A stretch of 64,000 nt of DNA from Heloderma charlesbogerti (GCA_026122225.1 JANEZZ010000302.1:1-64000); one strand, 5' to 3'. Counted from the stretch's first letter, positions 11,459 to 22,535 are shown. Program-made: numbers and translations. Notes: a model not told the origin generated them from the sequence alone.

Positions 11459-12213
11459 TTAGGAAATAGGAAACACTTATTTCATCTTCTTGCAAGAGGG
11501 ATTGAGGGTGGCCCTTATGAGGAAGCAGAGTGACACTGTTGAATCAGCTAGTAGCTTCAGGGGTGGGTGGGAAACTTTTAAGTTGTCCAGAATTTTCCAC
11601 CATTTACAGTGATCCCCCTCATGTGGTGTGCACAAGCCCAATTCTCTAGGAACCTGCAAGATGGTGTCATTCATACATGACCATTCAGCATTTGTGTTCT
11701 AGAGCAGCCCCATGAGATGACATCAGCTCATGATCTTCAGTGGTCTGCATACAGATTTTTTTCAGTGACCTTTTTGGCAGTGCCATTATCCACTCCTACA
11801 CTTCCATAGTAGCCATTAAAGGATCATGTTGCTTCAGATTAACCTCCACAGGCAGACACTCACCTGCCACATTCTTCTAGGCTACCCCATAACCTGCCAT
11901 GTTCTTCTGTATGCTCAACTTCTAAAGTAATGGCCCAGTACTTTTGACATTTGAAAGCAGTCCTTGAATTATTGGGGGAAGGAAGGAAGGGCTGACTTTC
12001 AAAATCATTGCTTTTAGAAGGCTATTATCCCCAACTTGATTTAGGCAGAATCATAGCCTCCCTGTAGCCTTCTAAAACCAGTGGCTCAAGGATCCATCCC
12101 AAAAGGGAAAAGGAGTGGGCTCCTCTGCGACTGCCACTCTGTAATTCAAGCACTGGTCAAAAGCAGGCATGGCCAAGCTACATTTGGGAGAAGACCCTTA
12201 TCATTTTACTGAA
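11459..12213. other. No recognised gene
   Basis: Unremarkable unique-looking sequence; no gene or repeat family recognised. Confidence 0.4.
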
Positions 12214-12221
12214 GAGCAAAA

Positions 12222-12623
12222 TAGGGATGTATCAAAATTGTGTTTCTGTTCACAAATCATGTGAACATGCCCCATTCCCAATATCAAACACAAGCAGAAG
12301 TGTGTGTGTGTGTATTTAGAAATGTTTGCAAACTCCTGAATTTGTGTTTGCATTAGAAAAAATGTATACTTTAAAAAAAATGTGTAGTTTGAAATGCACA
12401 TTTAAAAAAAGTATTTTCATGCTTTAGTCAATGGGGTAAAAGTGCATAGTTTCTGAAAAATATGCACAGACATGCAAATTTTTTCTTGTTCAAATGAGCC
12501 AAAAAAAACAAACAAAACCCACACACAGATACAAAATGAAATCAGGACTGAGCCAAACTGAGCTTCGAAACAATTTTCGGAGAATTTAGGCAACCTCAAA
12601 AATTGCTGGTTCTCCTATATTTA
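12222..12623 (+). mobile_element. Fam2 hAT-like element, diverged copy
   Basis: Starts TAGGGATGTATCAAAATTGTG, matching the Fam2 5' end at 28099, and contains the AACATGCCCCATTC phrase. The right end is decayed (CTCCTATATTTA). Flanks GAGCAAAA (12214-12221) and GAGCAGAG (12624-12631) match 6/8. The body is A-rich with repeated AAATGCACATTT-like words and a short (TG)n run. Confidence 0.5.
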
Positions 12624-12631
12624 GAGCAGAG

Positions 12632-13441
12632 GCAGAAAGCTAATTTAGAACATGCATTCCATTTAGAAGTGAAGGTGAAATCTTGGTGAAGCAGAGCAGG
12701 GAAATTGTTGGTTAGAGTATCAGTTTACCCAGAAACAACTTTAGAGAAGCAGCAACCCAGCAGCTTTTCTCTAATTGCTCCCTGGAGAAGGGACCCCATT
12801 GCAAAAGCATGCATGATGTCCCCAGTCTTTTTACATCTATTTCAGGAACTATTTGAATTTCTTCTTCTTTTATAAAGTGCTATGGAACAGGCATGCTTAC
12901 AAAGGAGCTGTGAGATTCCATAAGCACTTTGATGTTGCTGGGAAACAAAACGGAGGGCAGAACAAGCATCTCTCCAAACAAGAAAAATGGGGGGGGGGGA
13001 TTAAATAAAAACGGAACAATGACATTGCTATACATTCCAGGCAACACTTTATTTTTCCCAGTTCCATTGGTGACGGCAGTATTGCTTTTTGGCTGCAAAC
13101 ACAATATGGCTTTTGAGTGTCCAATGCTATAGACCATGGGCAGAACATAGGAATGGGGTTAAGGGCTTCTAGTGCTGGTTCAAGTAGAATCCTGTTCTGT
13201 TGCCCCTGGCAGCTGATCCTGCTCCTTGCATCAAATTATCAGTAACTGTCACAATTCCTGTTTAAGGTAGAATCCCTTGTGTGGGATATGCACTAGGTGT
13301 TTTGCCCATCCTTGCAAATAAAAATCACCCCAAAGCTGTGTATAATCTTTCCCCACTTCATATGCATTGGGGTTGTGCAGAACTTCAAAATTCTCTTTAT
13401 TTTCTTCAGATGTTCTGCCCAGGTCTAAACATTCTGCTTTA
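12632..13441. other. No recognised gene
   Basis: Unique-looking sequence with a (G)9 run near 12990. No exon or repeat identity is recognised. Confidence 0.4.
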
Positions 13442-13499
13442 AATGAAACTAGGGATGGGCAAATGAGCAATGTTTCAGATCATCTGGATTCGCTGAACA

Positions 13500-13665
13500 T
13501 CATAGAATCATAGGGTTGGAAGGGGTCTACAAGACCATCGAGTCCAACCCCCTGCTCAGTACAGGAAGCCTAATTTCCAGGCAGTCTCCCATCCAAGTAC
13601 TAACCAGGGCTGACCCCGCTTAGTTTCCAAGATCAGATGAGATCAAGCACATCCAGCCCTTTGCT
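13500..13665 (-). mobile_element. 5S rRNA-derived SINE (SINE3-like) with CR1 tail
   Basis: Read on the minus strand, about 85 bp (13577-13660) resemble 5S rRNA, including the internal promoter: GATCTCATCTGATCTTGG, then AAACTAAGCGGGGTCAGC (A-box region), then GGTTAGTACTTGGATGGGAG (C-box, nearly unchanged). A CR1-type 3' tail follows directly: GGGGGTTGGACTCGATGG.. and CCAACCCTATGATTCTATG, ending at 13500. A 5S promoter head fused to a LINE tail is the architecture of SINE3 elements, with the tail recruiting CR1 machinery. It could alternatively be a CR1 tail inserted next to a 5S pseudogene. Confidence 0.65.
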
Positions 13666-13955
13666 CTTACTGCTCATCTTGTGCCTGATTCCAATTTGCA
13701 TTTGTGAACACTGCTCAAATGTGTCCAAACTGAGCAGTGACCAAATGCAAGATTTGTGCAAATTTCCCATATTTGCACAAATTTTCCCCCTAGACTAAAG
13801 TGGGGCTGATTCAGTCTATAGGGAGAAATTTGCACAAATTGAGCACGAGCACGTGTCTGATATTTTGCAAACGTTTTTGGCATTTTTGCATTCAAGGCTT
13901 CAAAGAGGAGATGTTCATATATTTTGTGAGCAAAAACAAAATGTGTATACATCCC

Positions 13956-14845
13956 TAGGGATGTATGAAAGTCACTTACCTTTTTGCAGATTCTGTTTGT
14001 GGTGGGGGGGAGGCACTCCGTCCCTCCCCCCAGAATCCTAGACGGAGGGGGAGGCGATCTGGTCCTCCCCCCCAGAATCCTCAATGGCTGGCTCTGCTCC
14101 ACGGTGGCTCTGCGGAGCAGCTGGCCAGGCCAGGGCCATCCGCAGCTGGATTTCTGTCCATGGACTGGCTGGTGCAGATGCAAATGGCGGCTGCTATACC
14201 GGCTGCCATTTGCATCCAGCCAGGGAGCCGTGATAGGCTACGTAAGTCTTTATGTAGCCTATCACGTCTGGGTAAAAAAAAAAAGCATACCCAAATGGCG
14301 GCAGCTACGGCAGCTGCCATTTGCATTCCTTATTTTTTGCCATTTTAGTCTACATAAATATTTACATAGACTATTACGGTGAAAAAAAAAGGGAACGCAA
14401 ATAGCGTAGCGGGCGCTATTTGTGTTCCTTTTTTATTCGCCGTTTTAGCCTATGTAAATATTTATGTAGACTAAAATGGCGAAAAATAAGGAACGCAAAT
14501 GGCGGCCACTGTATTCGCTGCAATTTGCGTACGCCGTTTTGTTTTTTTGGTTTTTTACCTCGACGTGATAGGCTACGTAAGTCTTTACATAGCCTATCAT
14601 GTCTGGGTAAAAAAAAAAAAGACCAGACTGCAAATGGCGGCCACGGCAGCCGGTTGAAAGTCCAGCTGCCGCCGCCGAACCCACCGCTGGAGCCGCCGCC
14701 GTCCGGAACATCAGCCCCAGGTAAGTCTCCTCCCAGGGGGGATCCGCGGGGGGGGGCAGGCTGTTCCGCCATGGATTTCGGGGGGGCCAAATGCCAGTGC
14801 ATTCGGCCTCACTGAATTCCGTAGCGGAATTCTCCGCCATCCCTA
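13956..14845 (+). mobile_element. Fam1 palindromic hAT-like element, copy C
   Basis: TAGGGATGTATGAAAGTCAC start and CTCCGCCATCCCTA end. The probable duplication is TACATCCC (13948-13955) and CACATCCC (14847-14854), 7/8 with one extra A at 14846. The core is a large inverted repeat centred near 14410, with arms about 14290-14530. Stems include AATAGCG../..CGCTATT, TAGTCTACATAAATATTTACATAGACTA and AAATGGCGGC../..GCCGCCATTTG-type pairs. Relative to copy D it lacks one central hairpin module. It contains ATTTGCAT octamers. Confidence 0.85.
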
Positions 14846-14864
14846 ACACATCCCTAGGTGAAAC

Positions 14865-15195
14865 TAAGTGGGTCAGTTGTATGTATTAAAATAACTTATA
14901 TGCTATGGCTATGATCCAACAGCTGTATATGCATGTGGAGCAGTACTTGAAATAGGGTGAGATGCCATCCCCCTTCATTTCCAATGGACCTATAACCATT
15001 GCACTTCTTTTCAAGCAGACATAATTGAGTCTAGCCTAACCATCCCACTTTGAAACCATGTCCCTTCCTTCAAAAGCATTCCACTTCCTTTTTCTCCCAT
15101 TTCACAAACTGATGTGCAGGGACGAACTGCAGGCACAGCTGAAGATTTCCTTAAAGTTACCAATTTATATTGGTGAAGCATCCAGCCGTTTCTCA
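14865..15195. other. No recognised gene
   Basis: About 330 bp between two hAT-like elements with no recognisable content. Confidence 0.35.
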
Positions 15196-15203
15196 GTTTC
15201 AGT

Positions 15204-15220
15204 TAGTGCTGCACCGAATT

Positions 15221-15272
<52 letters not shown>

Positions 15273-16090
15273 ACCAGTCCCATTCAGTTTGATGGAAAAT
15301 ACAAATATGCTTTCAAAAATAAATTCAAAAGAGAAGAAAATTCCTGAAAAATTATCACAGGTTGCATTCAGAGTTTGTGTGCTTACCTTACTTATGAGGT
15401 GGACAAGGACTGTATGTGTTTCCTGTCTTCTCAGTGTACAATCTTCTCTCCAGCAGCCTGTAGCCTCCTTGGCTTCCCACACTCCAATTAAAGCCCAGAG
15501 GAAGACATCATGAGGTAATGCCTCCCACAGGGTTGTGTTTTTTTTTTCAGATCAAGAAGCTCAGGCAGCCTGGGGGGCTGCAGAGCATTAGAGAGAAGAG
15601 AAAGAAATAAAAAACTCACACAGCACCGTTGGCCACCCCACAGTGATTACACTCATGAAAACCACCAAAATAAATTCAAAATAAAACTATAAAACTCCCT
15701 GAGAAAGAGGCAGGAAAAAATGGAAGCCTGTTCAGGGAGAGAAGAGAATTCCCAGGAAACTGGAGGACAGATTTTGGCACAGTACTATCTCCACCTCTTC
15801 CCTGGAGCTGGATACAGTACTGCCCATCCCACACCTGCATAGCAGAGGATGCAAAATGGGGGCTAGGCTGCCAACACAGTTGACTGACAGTGGTAGACAG
15901 TACAAAAACCCTTAGGAAAAGAAAAGAAAGAAGCTGTGCTACAACCCTTGCTGATGGTGAGTCCTACCTCCGAGAAACAGTTGAAGAATTTCTCCTCCCC
16001 TTGCAGAGGTAGGGTGAAATTATTCCATTAATTTCTCTGCCCACAAATAGGGTGGAGAATTCTGAGAGGCCATTTTTGCATGCAGCTCTA
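15204..16090 (-). mobile_element. Fam4 hAT-like element, inverted copy
   Basis: Reverse-complement homologue of 4158-4912. The + strand starts TAGTGCTGCACCG and ends TGCATGCAGCTCTA. The flanks GTTTCAGT and GTTTAAAC match only 5/8, so it is older or decayed. Alignable landmarks in both copies include the ATTAAAGCCCAG phrase, GCTACAGGC, TTTTGGCAGAG/TTTTGGCACAG and the terminal CTCCACCTTA-type segments. An embedded (TA)n microsatellite at 15224-15270 has expanded inside it. Confidence 0.7.
15224..15270. repeat. (TA)n microsatellite
   Basis: Uninterrupted AT dinucleotides, about 23 units, inside the inverted Fam4 copy. Confidence 0.95.
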
Positions 16091-16098
16091 GTTTAAAC

Positions 16099-17590
16099 TG
16101 TGACTTGCCTCTTCTGCAATATTTACTACATATATTTTTCTTACAGCAATCCTAATACAATTTTGTAAGGGAAATCAGGATTATCGTCCACATGTTGCAC
16201 ATAGGACACGGAGACAGGTATATTGGCTTGCCTAATGCCATGTAATGTAGTTAGAAGTAAAATAAAAATTTAATCAGGGACCTCACCACTCATTTTCTTA
16301 ACCATCATACTATGCTATCCTTCCCTACTTGCCTGCCAGCCACTACTTCACTATGTCCTTCAGGGTAGAAAAACAGCTTCTGTTCTTTCTCTTCAAATTC
16401 TGTATCTAAGGACTGACTGGTCTCCAGTCTTAAACTTTTCTGCCTACTTGAACTGTGCTTAATTAAACATTGTAATTAAAGCTTTCACGAATGATTGCAC
16501 CTGTCAGCTTGTAAATAGAAGGCTAACAGAAGTCCCATTTATCTACCGCAGTGAGCAATCCAAGGTTGTGTTCTGGATGGTCGCAAAAGTACTTGAGAAG
16601 GGAGCACGATGATGGTGGATGCAGTGGATGGGGACAACCAGCCCTTATCCTTATGCATCATCTAGGTTTTACTCCAATTGACACCCTTCAAAAAGATACC
16701 AGGGTTGGCCAGAGCTTGACTGGAAGCTGAGCTCACACCCAGGAGTGGACAATGCACCCACGGGTACAAAATTTGCATGGAGGGGCTGATAACCACAGTT
16801 TATAGAAAAGAAATGATCCCATTGAAATCAGCAACACAATTCTGAAATATAAAACACCAGCAGCCCTAATATATCAGTATGCAAGCAGGCCTTTTGGGAA
16901 AGGAAGGCCTTTAGCTGTTCATGAAAGCTGAGGGGAGAGGAGGCCAGGGCAACCCTCCCATACAAGTGGGTTTCATAAAGGGATAGGCTGAGAGATGGAG
17001 GTAGGTACATGACCACACACCATGTTCGGTCGTCTGTTTGGATTCAGATGACTCGTTTCTGAAGAGGTTAAATGTGTACCATTACTACTTGATCAATACC
17101 ATAGTTGTCAGCAGGACTGCCGTCAGCACCTAACATTCTTGGGAAGTTGTTAGGCCCCAGCACCCTTGCCATGGTCCATCGCTGATGCCTGTCCTGGGCC
17201 CCCCTTTTTTTACCTGCCATTTTAATTTCCAATAATGCCCCAGATGATGCTACATCGAGGGTACTGTGGGATATCAAAGTGGCAGCTAGACCTACCAACC
17301 TGGAGTAATGTTGATGCTGTCTGCTGCCTGCAACCAGGTTAGACCACCATGGTTCAGTGATGGAGGAGAGAGGCCACCAGAAGTCTCCCTCAAACATAGA
17401 GCCAGCCCTGGCTGTCATGCACCCATGCTGACTTGTATAATTCCATGCACATGGTGAGGAATCTCAGTTCCAACTCAGGTCAGTGCTTTATGTCTTCCAG
17501 TTTCACATCATTTACTTTCATCCAAGCATTGCAGAGTTTCAGTGTCTGAGGCAAAACAAGACCCTTCAGTGTTTTTCACCAATTGCAAAT
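16099..17590. other. No gene; possible short conserved block
   Basis: No repeat or exon recognised. A stretch at 16440-16560 has CTTAATTAAACATTGTAATT and TAATTA-type cores like those at 7975-8320, so it could be regulatory. This is weak inference. Confidence 0.3.
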
Positions 17591-18493
17591 TAAATCTTAG
17601 CAAATGTTTCCTTTCCCCCTGAAGCCCTTCAAGAACAAAGTATTTGCTGTTGACAGAGTAAAATATTTATCAAACACATTTAAAAGAAAATACAAACATC
17701 TGAGCCTGAGTAAGTACAGGGATGAGACATTTATAAATATTTTTTTGATCAGAGCCTTGAGTTTCAAAAATCCTGACATGGGAGGAAATGTATTCATCAT
17801 TTATTAAAATTTAATTTATTTATTTTTTTTTACATTCACAGGATTTTTTATTTTTATTGCTTTAGACAAACAAGCTTTGTGCCTTTATTTTTAAGTACTT
17901 CAGAAGGAAGCAGTTGGAAGGCCAACGTGGGTACAGGTTCTTTTAACTGAACCTTTTAAAATTTCATGCACACAAGCATTTTTGTATTTAGGAGAAAAAA
18001 AGGGTCCTTTTCTTTCAATAAAATTCTGTTATATAAAGGAGCTAAAACAAAGAATGAGAAGCCCTGTGTGGACGGGACAGACATATACTAATAGGTCAGT
18101 TTAGAACTTTCTCTTTATATGCCAGTTTTGCAAGTTTATGGGATATCTTATGTGGGGGAGATTTAAGCATTTGAACCTCCACAGGCAGAAAAGTACTCAG
18201 GTGGCATGCATGCAATACAACCTCAGTTTAAACATTGCCATTCATAGATGGAACAGTGCTGTAGTGGAACCAGGGCTCCCAGGGATGCAGAGCCAGAATG
18301 TTTGGCTTAGCAGAGACTCCCCCACCTCAGAATCCCCTGTTCCCTCCAAGCATAGCTGCAATCCTCACAGTAGCTGGGGTGGGGTGGGGTGGGGGGATGA
18401 ATTTCCCCAGCAATATATTATTCCCTGTTGTAATACAAAATATGATGGGGTAGCTTGGGCTTGAATGGCCATTTAAGACCCAATAGCTTTATT

Positions 18494-18534
<41 letters not shown>

Positions 18535-20195
18535 GTTGCTGGTAGGGATGAAAATGGCTAGTACTGGTTTGTTGATATGGATCAACCCAGCTGCATGAAT
18601 TTTTGGACTCTTTTGGGGGGTGAGGTTATGGAGACTGTCATGATGAGCAACTGCCCTTCAAAATGTTCCACTGCACCATTGGATGGGGATCCCCCTCTGT
18701 CTGTTTGGAATTCTGAGTTAGGGAGGGGGCTCCCTTCCATCAGCAGTCACAACAGTCGACAGGGGCAAAAAGGACTTGAGGACTAGGATCCTGTTGTTGC
18801 CTTGCCTAAACATCACAGACAGGAGAAAGCAAATATTCACCACACTAAAAACTGTCATTCATCAGGCAACCCAAGTGTTCACTTTGTTTCTGAGCACCAT
18901 CCTAATGCCTTGTTAAGAAGAATTTCCCAGAACAGGGAAAACAAACAAACAAAAAAACTGTAGTTCTGTTGGCAGAAGCATGCACATCAGAAAGCTGACA
19001 AATAGAAAATAATACCGACAAAACAATGAGCCCAAAAAGCCTATCCTTCCTTCCAGATTGCATCCATTTCTCTTCCATGATAAAAGGCCAGTTCCACAAC
19101 TAAGCCCACCGCTTGTGCCTTTCTGTTTGAGATTGCAAGGGTTACTTCTCCATTATCCTAAATAAAGCAGCTTTTCAAAATTGCTTGAGACCTATTAGAT
19201 CACACTTTTAAATTCTTTACAACACGCACACACATGCTTTCCAAAACTGTGGCTATAATATATTTTTAACAACACCGAGCAGAATCTATTTTCTTCCACT
19301 GAGCTGAAAAAAAAAATACTGTTTTCTCAAAGGATGAGGAAAGTGGGAAAAATAAGCTATTGATTTTGTTTAGGGTCAGAATAAAATATTGTTGGAGTGG
19401 GTGTTGAAATCCCCAGCCACAGATTATTTCCAGAGTGACAGGCTTGGGTAAGGAAGCTGCATTTTTGCCCCCAGTGAAATACAACAAAATACTAGATGAA
19501 ATATGGTGGTTCATTTTTTATCTCTCCCCTCGCCCTTTATACTCTATCTTTATACTGGATCTACTCAGATTTTTAACAGAACTTCCCCTGTCTCCCTCCC
19601 ACTGCCTGTCACCCTAGGGCCAAATTTTCCTAATATTCACACCACTATTTTTAGAGCTACATAGGCAAGCACCATTTCAGAGTCACACTAAAGTCAGTAA
19701 TGTGTCTTCCCTAAGCAAGGATGTTTAAATCTAGAGATGTATGATCTCTCTCCTGCCCGGACACCAAATAAATTTTGGCTAGCTTTATCGAAACCCATTG
19801 AGCTTCCCTCAAAATTCCTCTGATGTTTGCCAGCCTCCACATCTTCTTCGACTTTCACTTTGAGTGATCCCCCAAAGGTACGCACTTTAAGAATGCAATT
19901 GTAAGCACATTTATGCAAAAGTCATCTCCAGTTCCATGGGCCCTATTCCATAATAGCAGCGGAGATGGTTGGCTCCAATTTCGGTGGGGCTGTGAATCCA
20001 TTCTGGGTTTCAGTCAGAACCAACTAGAACTCTAAAAGAGCTATCCAAGATGCTGAACCATATCCCCCAAATAGATTCAGAACCTTAGATACCTCCTTTA
20101 GAGTTCTGACTGTTTCTGGCAGGAACCTGGAATGGATTTACAGCCCTACCAAAATTGGAGCCACCAACTGCACTGTATAATAGGTATACACTGAA
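17591..20195. other. Sparse region without recognised genes
   Basis: Largely unique-looking and AT-rich, with a T-rich patch near 17820. A (AC)n microsatellite lies at 18497-18532 and a G-rich GGGGTGGGGTGGGGTGGGG run near 18376-18398. I recognise no exon. A TAGGGATG word at 18545 has no matching terminus that I can pair. Confidence 0.4.
18497..18532. repeat. (AC)n microsatellite
   Basis: About 18 uninterrupted CA units. Confidence 0.95.
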
Positions 20196-20202
20196 ATAGG
20201 AA

Positions 20203-20272
20203 CACTGGAAACTGCCTTACCTGGAGATAGCAGGAATTGATCCTGGGACGTTCTGCATGTAAAACACCAAAC
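20203..20272 (-). mobile_element. tRNA-derived SINE fragment
   Basis: Minus-strand SINE head. The + strand reads CTGGAGATAGCAGGAATTGATCC..GGGACGTTCTGCATGTAAA, the reverse complement of the 'TGCATGCAGAAGGTCCC..GGTTCAATCC..CTCCAG' head. Only the head survives. Confidence 0.55.
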
Positions 20273-20275
20273 TAG

Positions 20276-20352
20276 GACTGCAGCCTTAGTCCCATTAATT
20301 TCAATGGGGACATTAATTGTACCACTGAATTCAGTGGGACTTCCAAGTGCTC
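20276..20352. repeat. Palindromic MITE half (CAATGGGGCTTACT-type)
   Basis: Contains inverted phrases GTCCCATTAATTTCAATGGGGAC and GAATTCAGTGGGAC. Related sequence is at 53700-53790. A decayed copy without clear termini. Confidence 0.4.
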
Positions 20353-20554
20353 ACGTTTGGCCAGTACATGCTCAGTGTTAATAACACTTTCAAACCTTCA
20401 TTGATCCCATGAAGGCAGGAGAGCAAGATCATATGCATACCATAATTGGATGGTCTACACAGAATCTACACACCTATGGTTGGATCCAAAGTTTGACAAG
20501 GTTAAAATAGACAGGGTGAAATCAATCAGCATTTGGGGTGGGCTAGGGTATTTT

Positions 20555-20695
20555 AGAAAACATTTTTATTGTAGAATTTTATTGTTTTAAACTGTTTTAT
20601 TATATGCTGTACATCGCCCAGAGTGGCTAGGTGACCAGCCAGATGTGCGATTAATAAATTAATCAAATAAATAAATAAATAAATAAAATGGAACT
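20555..20695 (+). mobile_element. L2-like LINE 3' end
   Basis: TTTATTGTTTTAAACTG.., then GTACATCGCCCAGAGTGGC, ending in (AATA)n at 20669-20687. CGCCCAGAG followed by an AAATAAAT tail is the common 3' terminus of L2-clade LINEs in reptiles. No coding sequence remains. Confidence 0.6.
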
Positions 20696-20983
20696 TGACA
20701 TAGTCATGACCCACTGATTTCAGTGGCTGTACTCAAAGCATGACTAAGTTTGGACTTAACCCCTATTTAGCTGAATGCAAGTAGGGTTTTCTCCATATGT
20801 GTGGGCTCCATGGAGACCTTCTAATCAATGTGCAAATGTCAGGAAATGGGACAGTATATGCAGCTATTGCTCCCCAACCCCCATATGTTTACCGAAGGTC
20901 TGAAAGTGTCTATACTGATTTAAGGAACTACATTTGGTTTGCTGCTCCCAGTGGATTTTTTTTGGTGTTGTTTTACCTTTTTC

Positions 20984-21085
20984 ATAGAATAGAATAACAG
21001 AATGGTAGGGTTGGAAGGGGCCTACAAGGCCATCAGGTCCAACCCCCTGCTCAATGCAGGAATCCAAGTCAGAGCACCAAGTCAG
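20984..21085 (-). mobile_element. CR1 LINE 3' fragment
   Basis: + strand CATAGAATAGAATAACAGAATG, GTAGGGTTGGAAGGGGCC, CCAACCCCCTGCTCAATGC: the reverse complement of the CR1 3' UTR. Short, 5'-truncated copy. Confidence 0.85.
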
Positions 21086-21519
21086 ATGCTTTTTTTTCTC
21101 TTTTCAAGTAGCAGACACACACACCCCTGCCCCACCATGCAATAACACCAACAGCTTTTGAAACACCCTCCAGTTCCTAAAGCATTTGTCCTGCTGTGTG
21201 ATGAGTTTGAGATTCAAGGAACACAAGTTGGATGAATTTTGCATTCCATGACATTTTGGGGAGTGTGGGGTGAGAAACAGTCATAGTGCAGCTATGGCTG
21301 GACCTTGGAACCAAACTCCAGGACTCCTGATACAAGGGGGTGGGGGAATGGCCACGCAGAAAGCGGAAGGCAATAAAGGCACCAGGGCAGCAGAAGCAAG
21401 CTTATTTTTATTCCTGTAGTGATTCCCTGTACTCTTGATTTAGATGACTTTAAAATGCAAAATTGCACATGTTCAGAGGTTGTGTATTTTTTTTAATCAA
21501 CAGTTCTATTGTTGTTGTT
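21086..21519. other. No recognised gene
   Basis: Unique-looking sequence, with a short (GTT)n at 21511-21520 next to the following element. Confidence 0.35.
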
Positions 21520-21641
21520 GTCAAAACTAGGGCTGTGCACCACCTCAGTACGAAGCCTGAATAACGAGGTGAAGCAGGCTGATTCGGGGGTGCCTCGTTG
21601 TGATACAAAGCAAATCAGACCAGCACCAAGGTGCCCTGAAC

Positions 21642-22535
21642 TAGGGATGTAAGAAAGTCACTTACCTTTCCGCAGATTATGTTGATGGTGGGGGGGGGAG
21701 GCGTTCCGTCCCTCCCCCTGGAATCCTCGACGGGGGGGGAGGCAATCCATTCCTCCCCCCCGGAATCCTCCACGGCCGGCTGTGCTCCGTGGCAGCTCCG
21801 CAGAGCAGCTGGCCAGGCCCAGCCAGGCCAGAGCCGTCTGCAGCCAGATTTCCGGCCACAGAGGGCTCTGGGGAAAAAAACAACCTGCGTACGCAAATGG
21901 CGGTGGCTACGGCTGCTGCCATTTGCGTTCCTTATTTTTGACCGTCTTAATCTACGTAAATATTTATGTAGACTATGATGACGAAAATAAAGGGGAACGC
22001 AAATAGCGTAGCGGGCACTATTTGCGTCCCTTTTTGATTCCCCGTTTTAGCCTACGTAAATCTTTACATAGGCTAAAACGGCGAATCAAAAAGGGACGCA
22101 AATAGTGCCCGCTACGCTATTTGCGTTCCCCTTTATTTTTGCCATCATAGTCTATGTAAATATTTACGTAGACTAAGATGGCCAAAAATAAGGAACGCAA
22201 ATGACGGCGGCCATAGCCGCCACCATTTGCGTACGCAGTTTTGTTTTGTTTTTTTAAACCCAGCCATGATAGGTTTACATATCTTTACGTAGCCTATCAC
22301 ATCGTTGTTGTTGTTTTTTTTACAAGACTGCAAGTGGCGGCGGCAGCCGGTCGGAAGACCAGCTGCCACCGCTGCCACTGCCGCCGCCCAGAAGATCTGC
22401 CCCAGGTAAGTCTCGTCCCAGGGGGGATCCGTGGGGGGGCGGGGGGGCAGGCCGTTCGGCGACGGAGTTCGGGAGGCTGAATGCACTGGCATTCGGCCTC
22501 ACTGAGATCCGTGGCGGAATTCTCTGACATCCCTA
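21642..22535 (+). mobile_element. Fam1 palindromic hAT-like element, copy D
   Basis: Starts TAGGGATGTAAGAAAGTCAC and ends CTCTGACATCCCTA. A perfect 8-bp duplication CCCTGAAC flanks it (21634-21641 and 22536-22543). The core (21890-22233) is a near-palindrome of about 344 bp centred near 22061. Within each arm are smaller palindromes: ACGCAAATGGCGG../..GCCATTTGCG, CTACGTAAATATTTATGTAG, ACGCAAATAGCG../..CTATTTGCGT, and the central TTTTAGCCTACGTAAA/TTTACATAGGCTAAAA. This is the clearest example of the family's architecture. Confidence 0.92.
21890..22233. repeat. 344-bp nested palindrome (copy D core)
   Basis: Left and right arms are near-exact reverse complements about 22061. Seven or so sub-hairpins of 25-45 bp lie symmetrically, so either strand could fold into one long stem or a string of hairpins. 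Confidence 0.85.

Larger units (their letters stand above)
13450..14856 (-). mobile_element. Fam2 hAT-like element with two nested insertions
   Basis: On the minus strand it begins TAGGGATGTGT.. (the + strand ends CACATCCCTA at 14856). It ends ..GCTCATTTGCCCATCCCTA, read on + as TAGGGATGGGCAAATGAGC at 13450. Flanks AATGAAAC (13442-13449) and GGTGAAAC (14857-14864) match 6/8. It was invaded by a 5S/CR1 SINE (about 13500-13665) and by Fam1 copy C, whose insertion lies 2 bp from the Fam2 terminus. The own-sequence body is 13666-13955. Confidence 0.7.

Noticed and set aside
13577..13660. 5S rRNA gene
   Set aside because: Only an internal portion is similar, with many substitutions and a LINE tail attached; better explained as a SINE head or pseudogene.
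14222..14270. Palindromes as terminators, recombination sites or replication origins
   Set aside because: The same hairpins recur in every Fam1 copy and travel with the transposon; bacterial-type roles do not apply.
18543..18790. Another TAGGGATG-start hAT-like element
   Set aside because: Only the start word matches; no partner terminus or 8-bp duplication could be paired.
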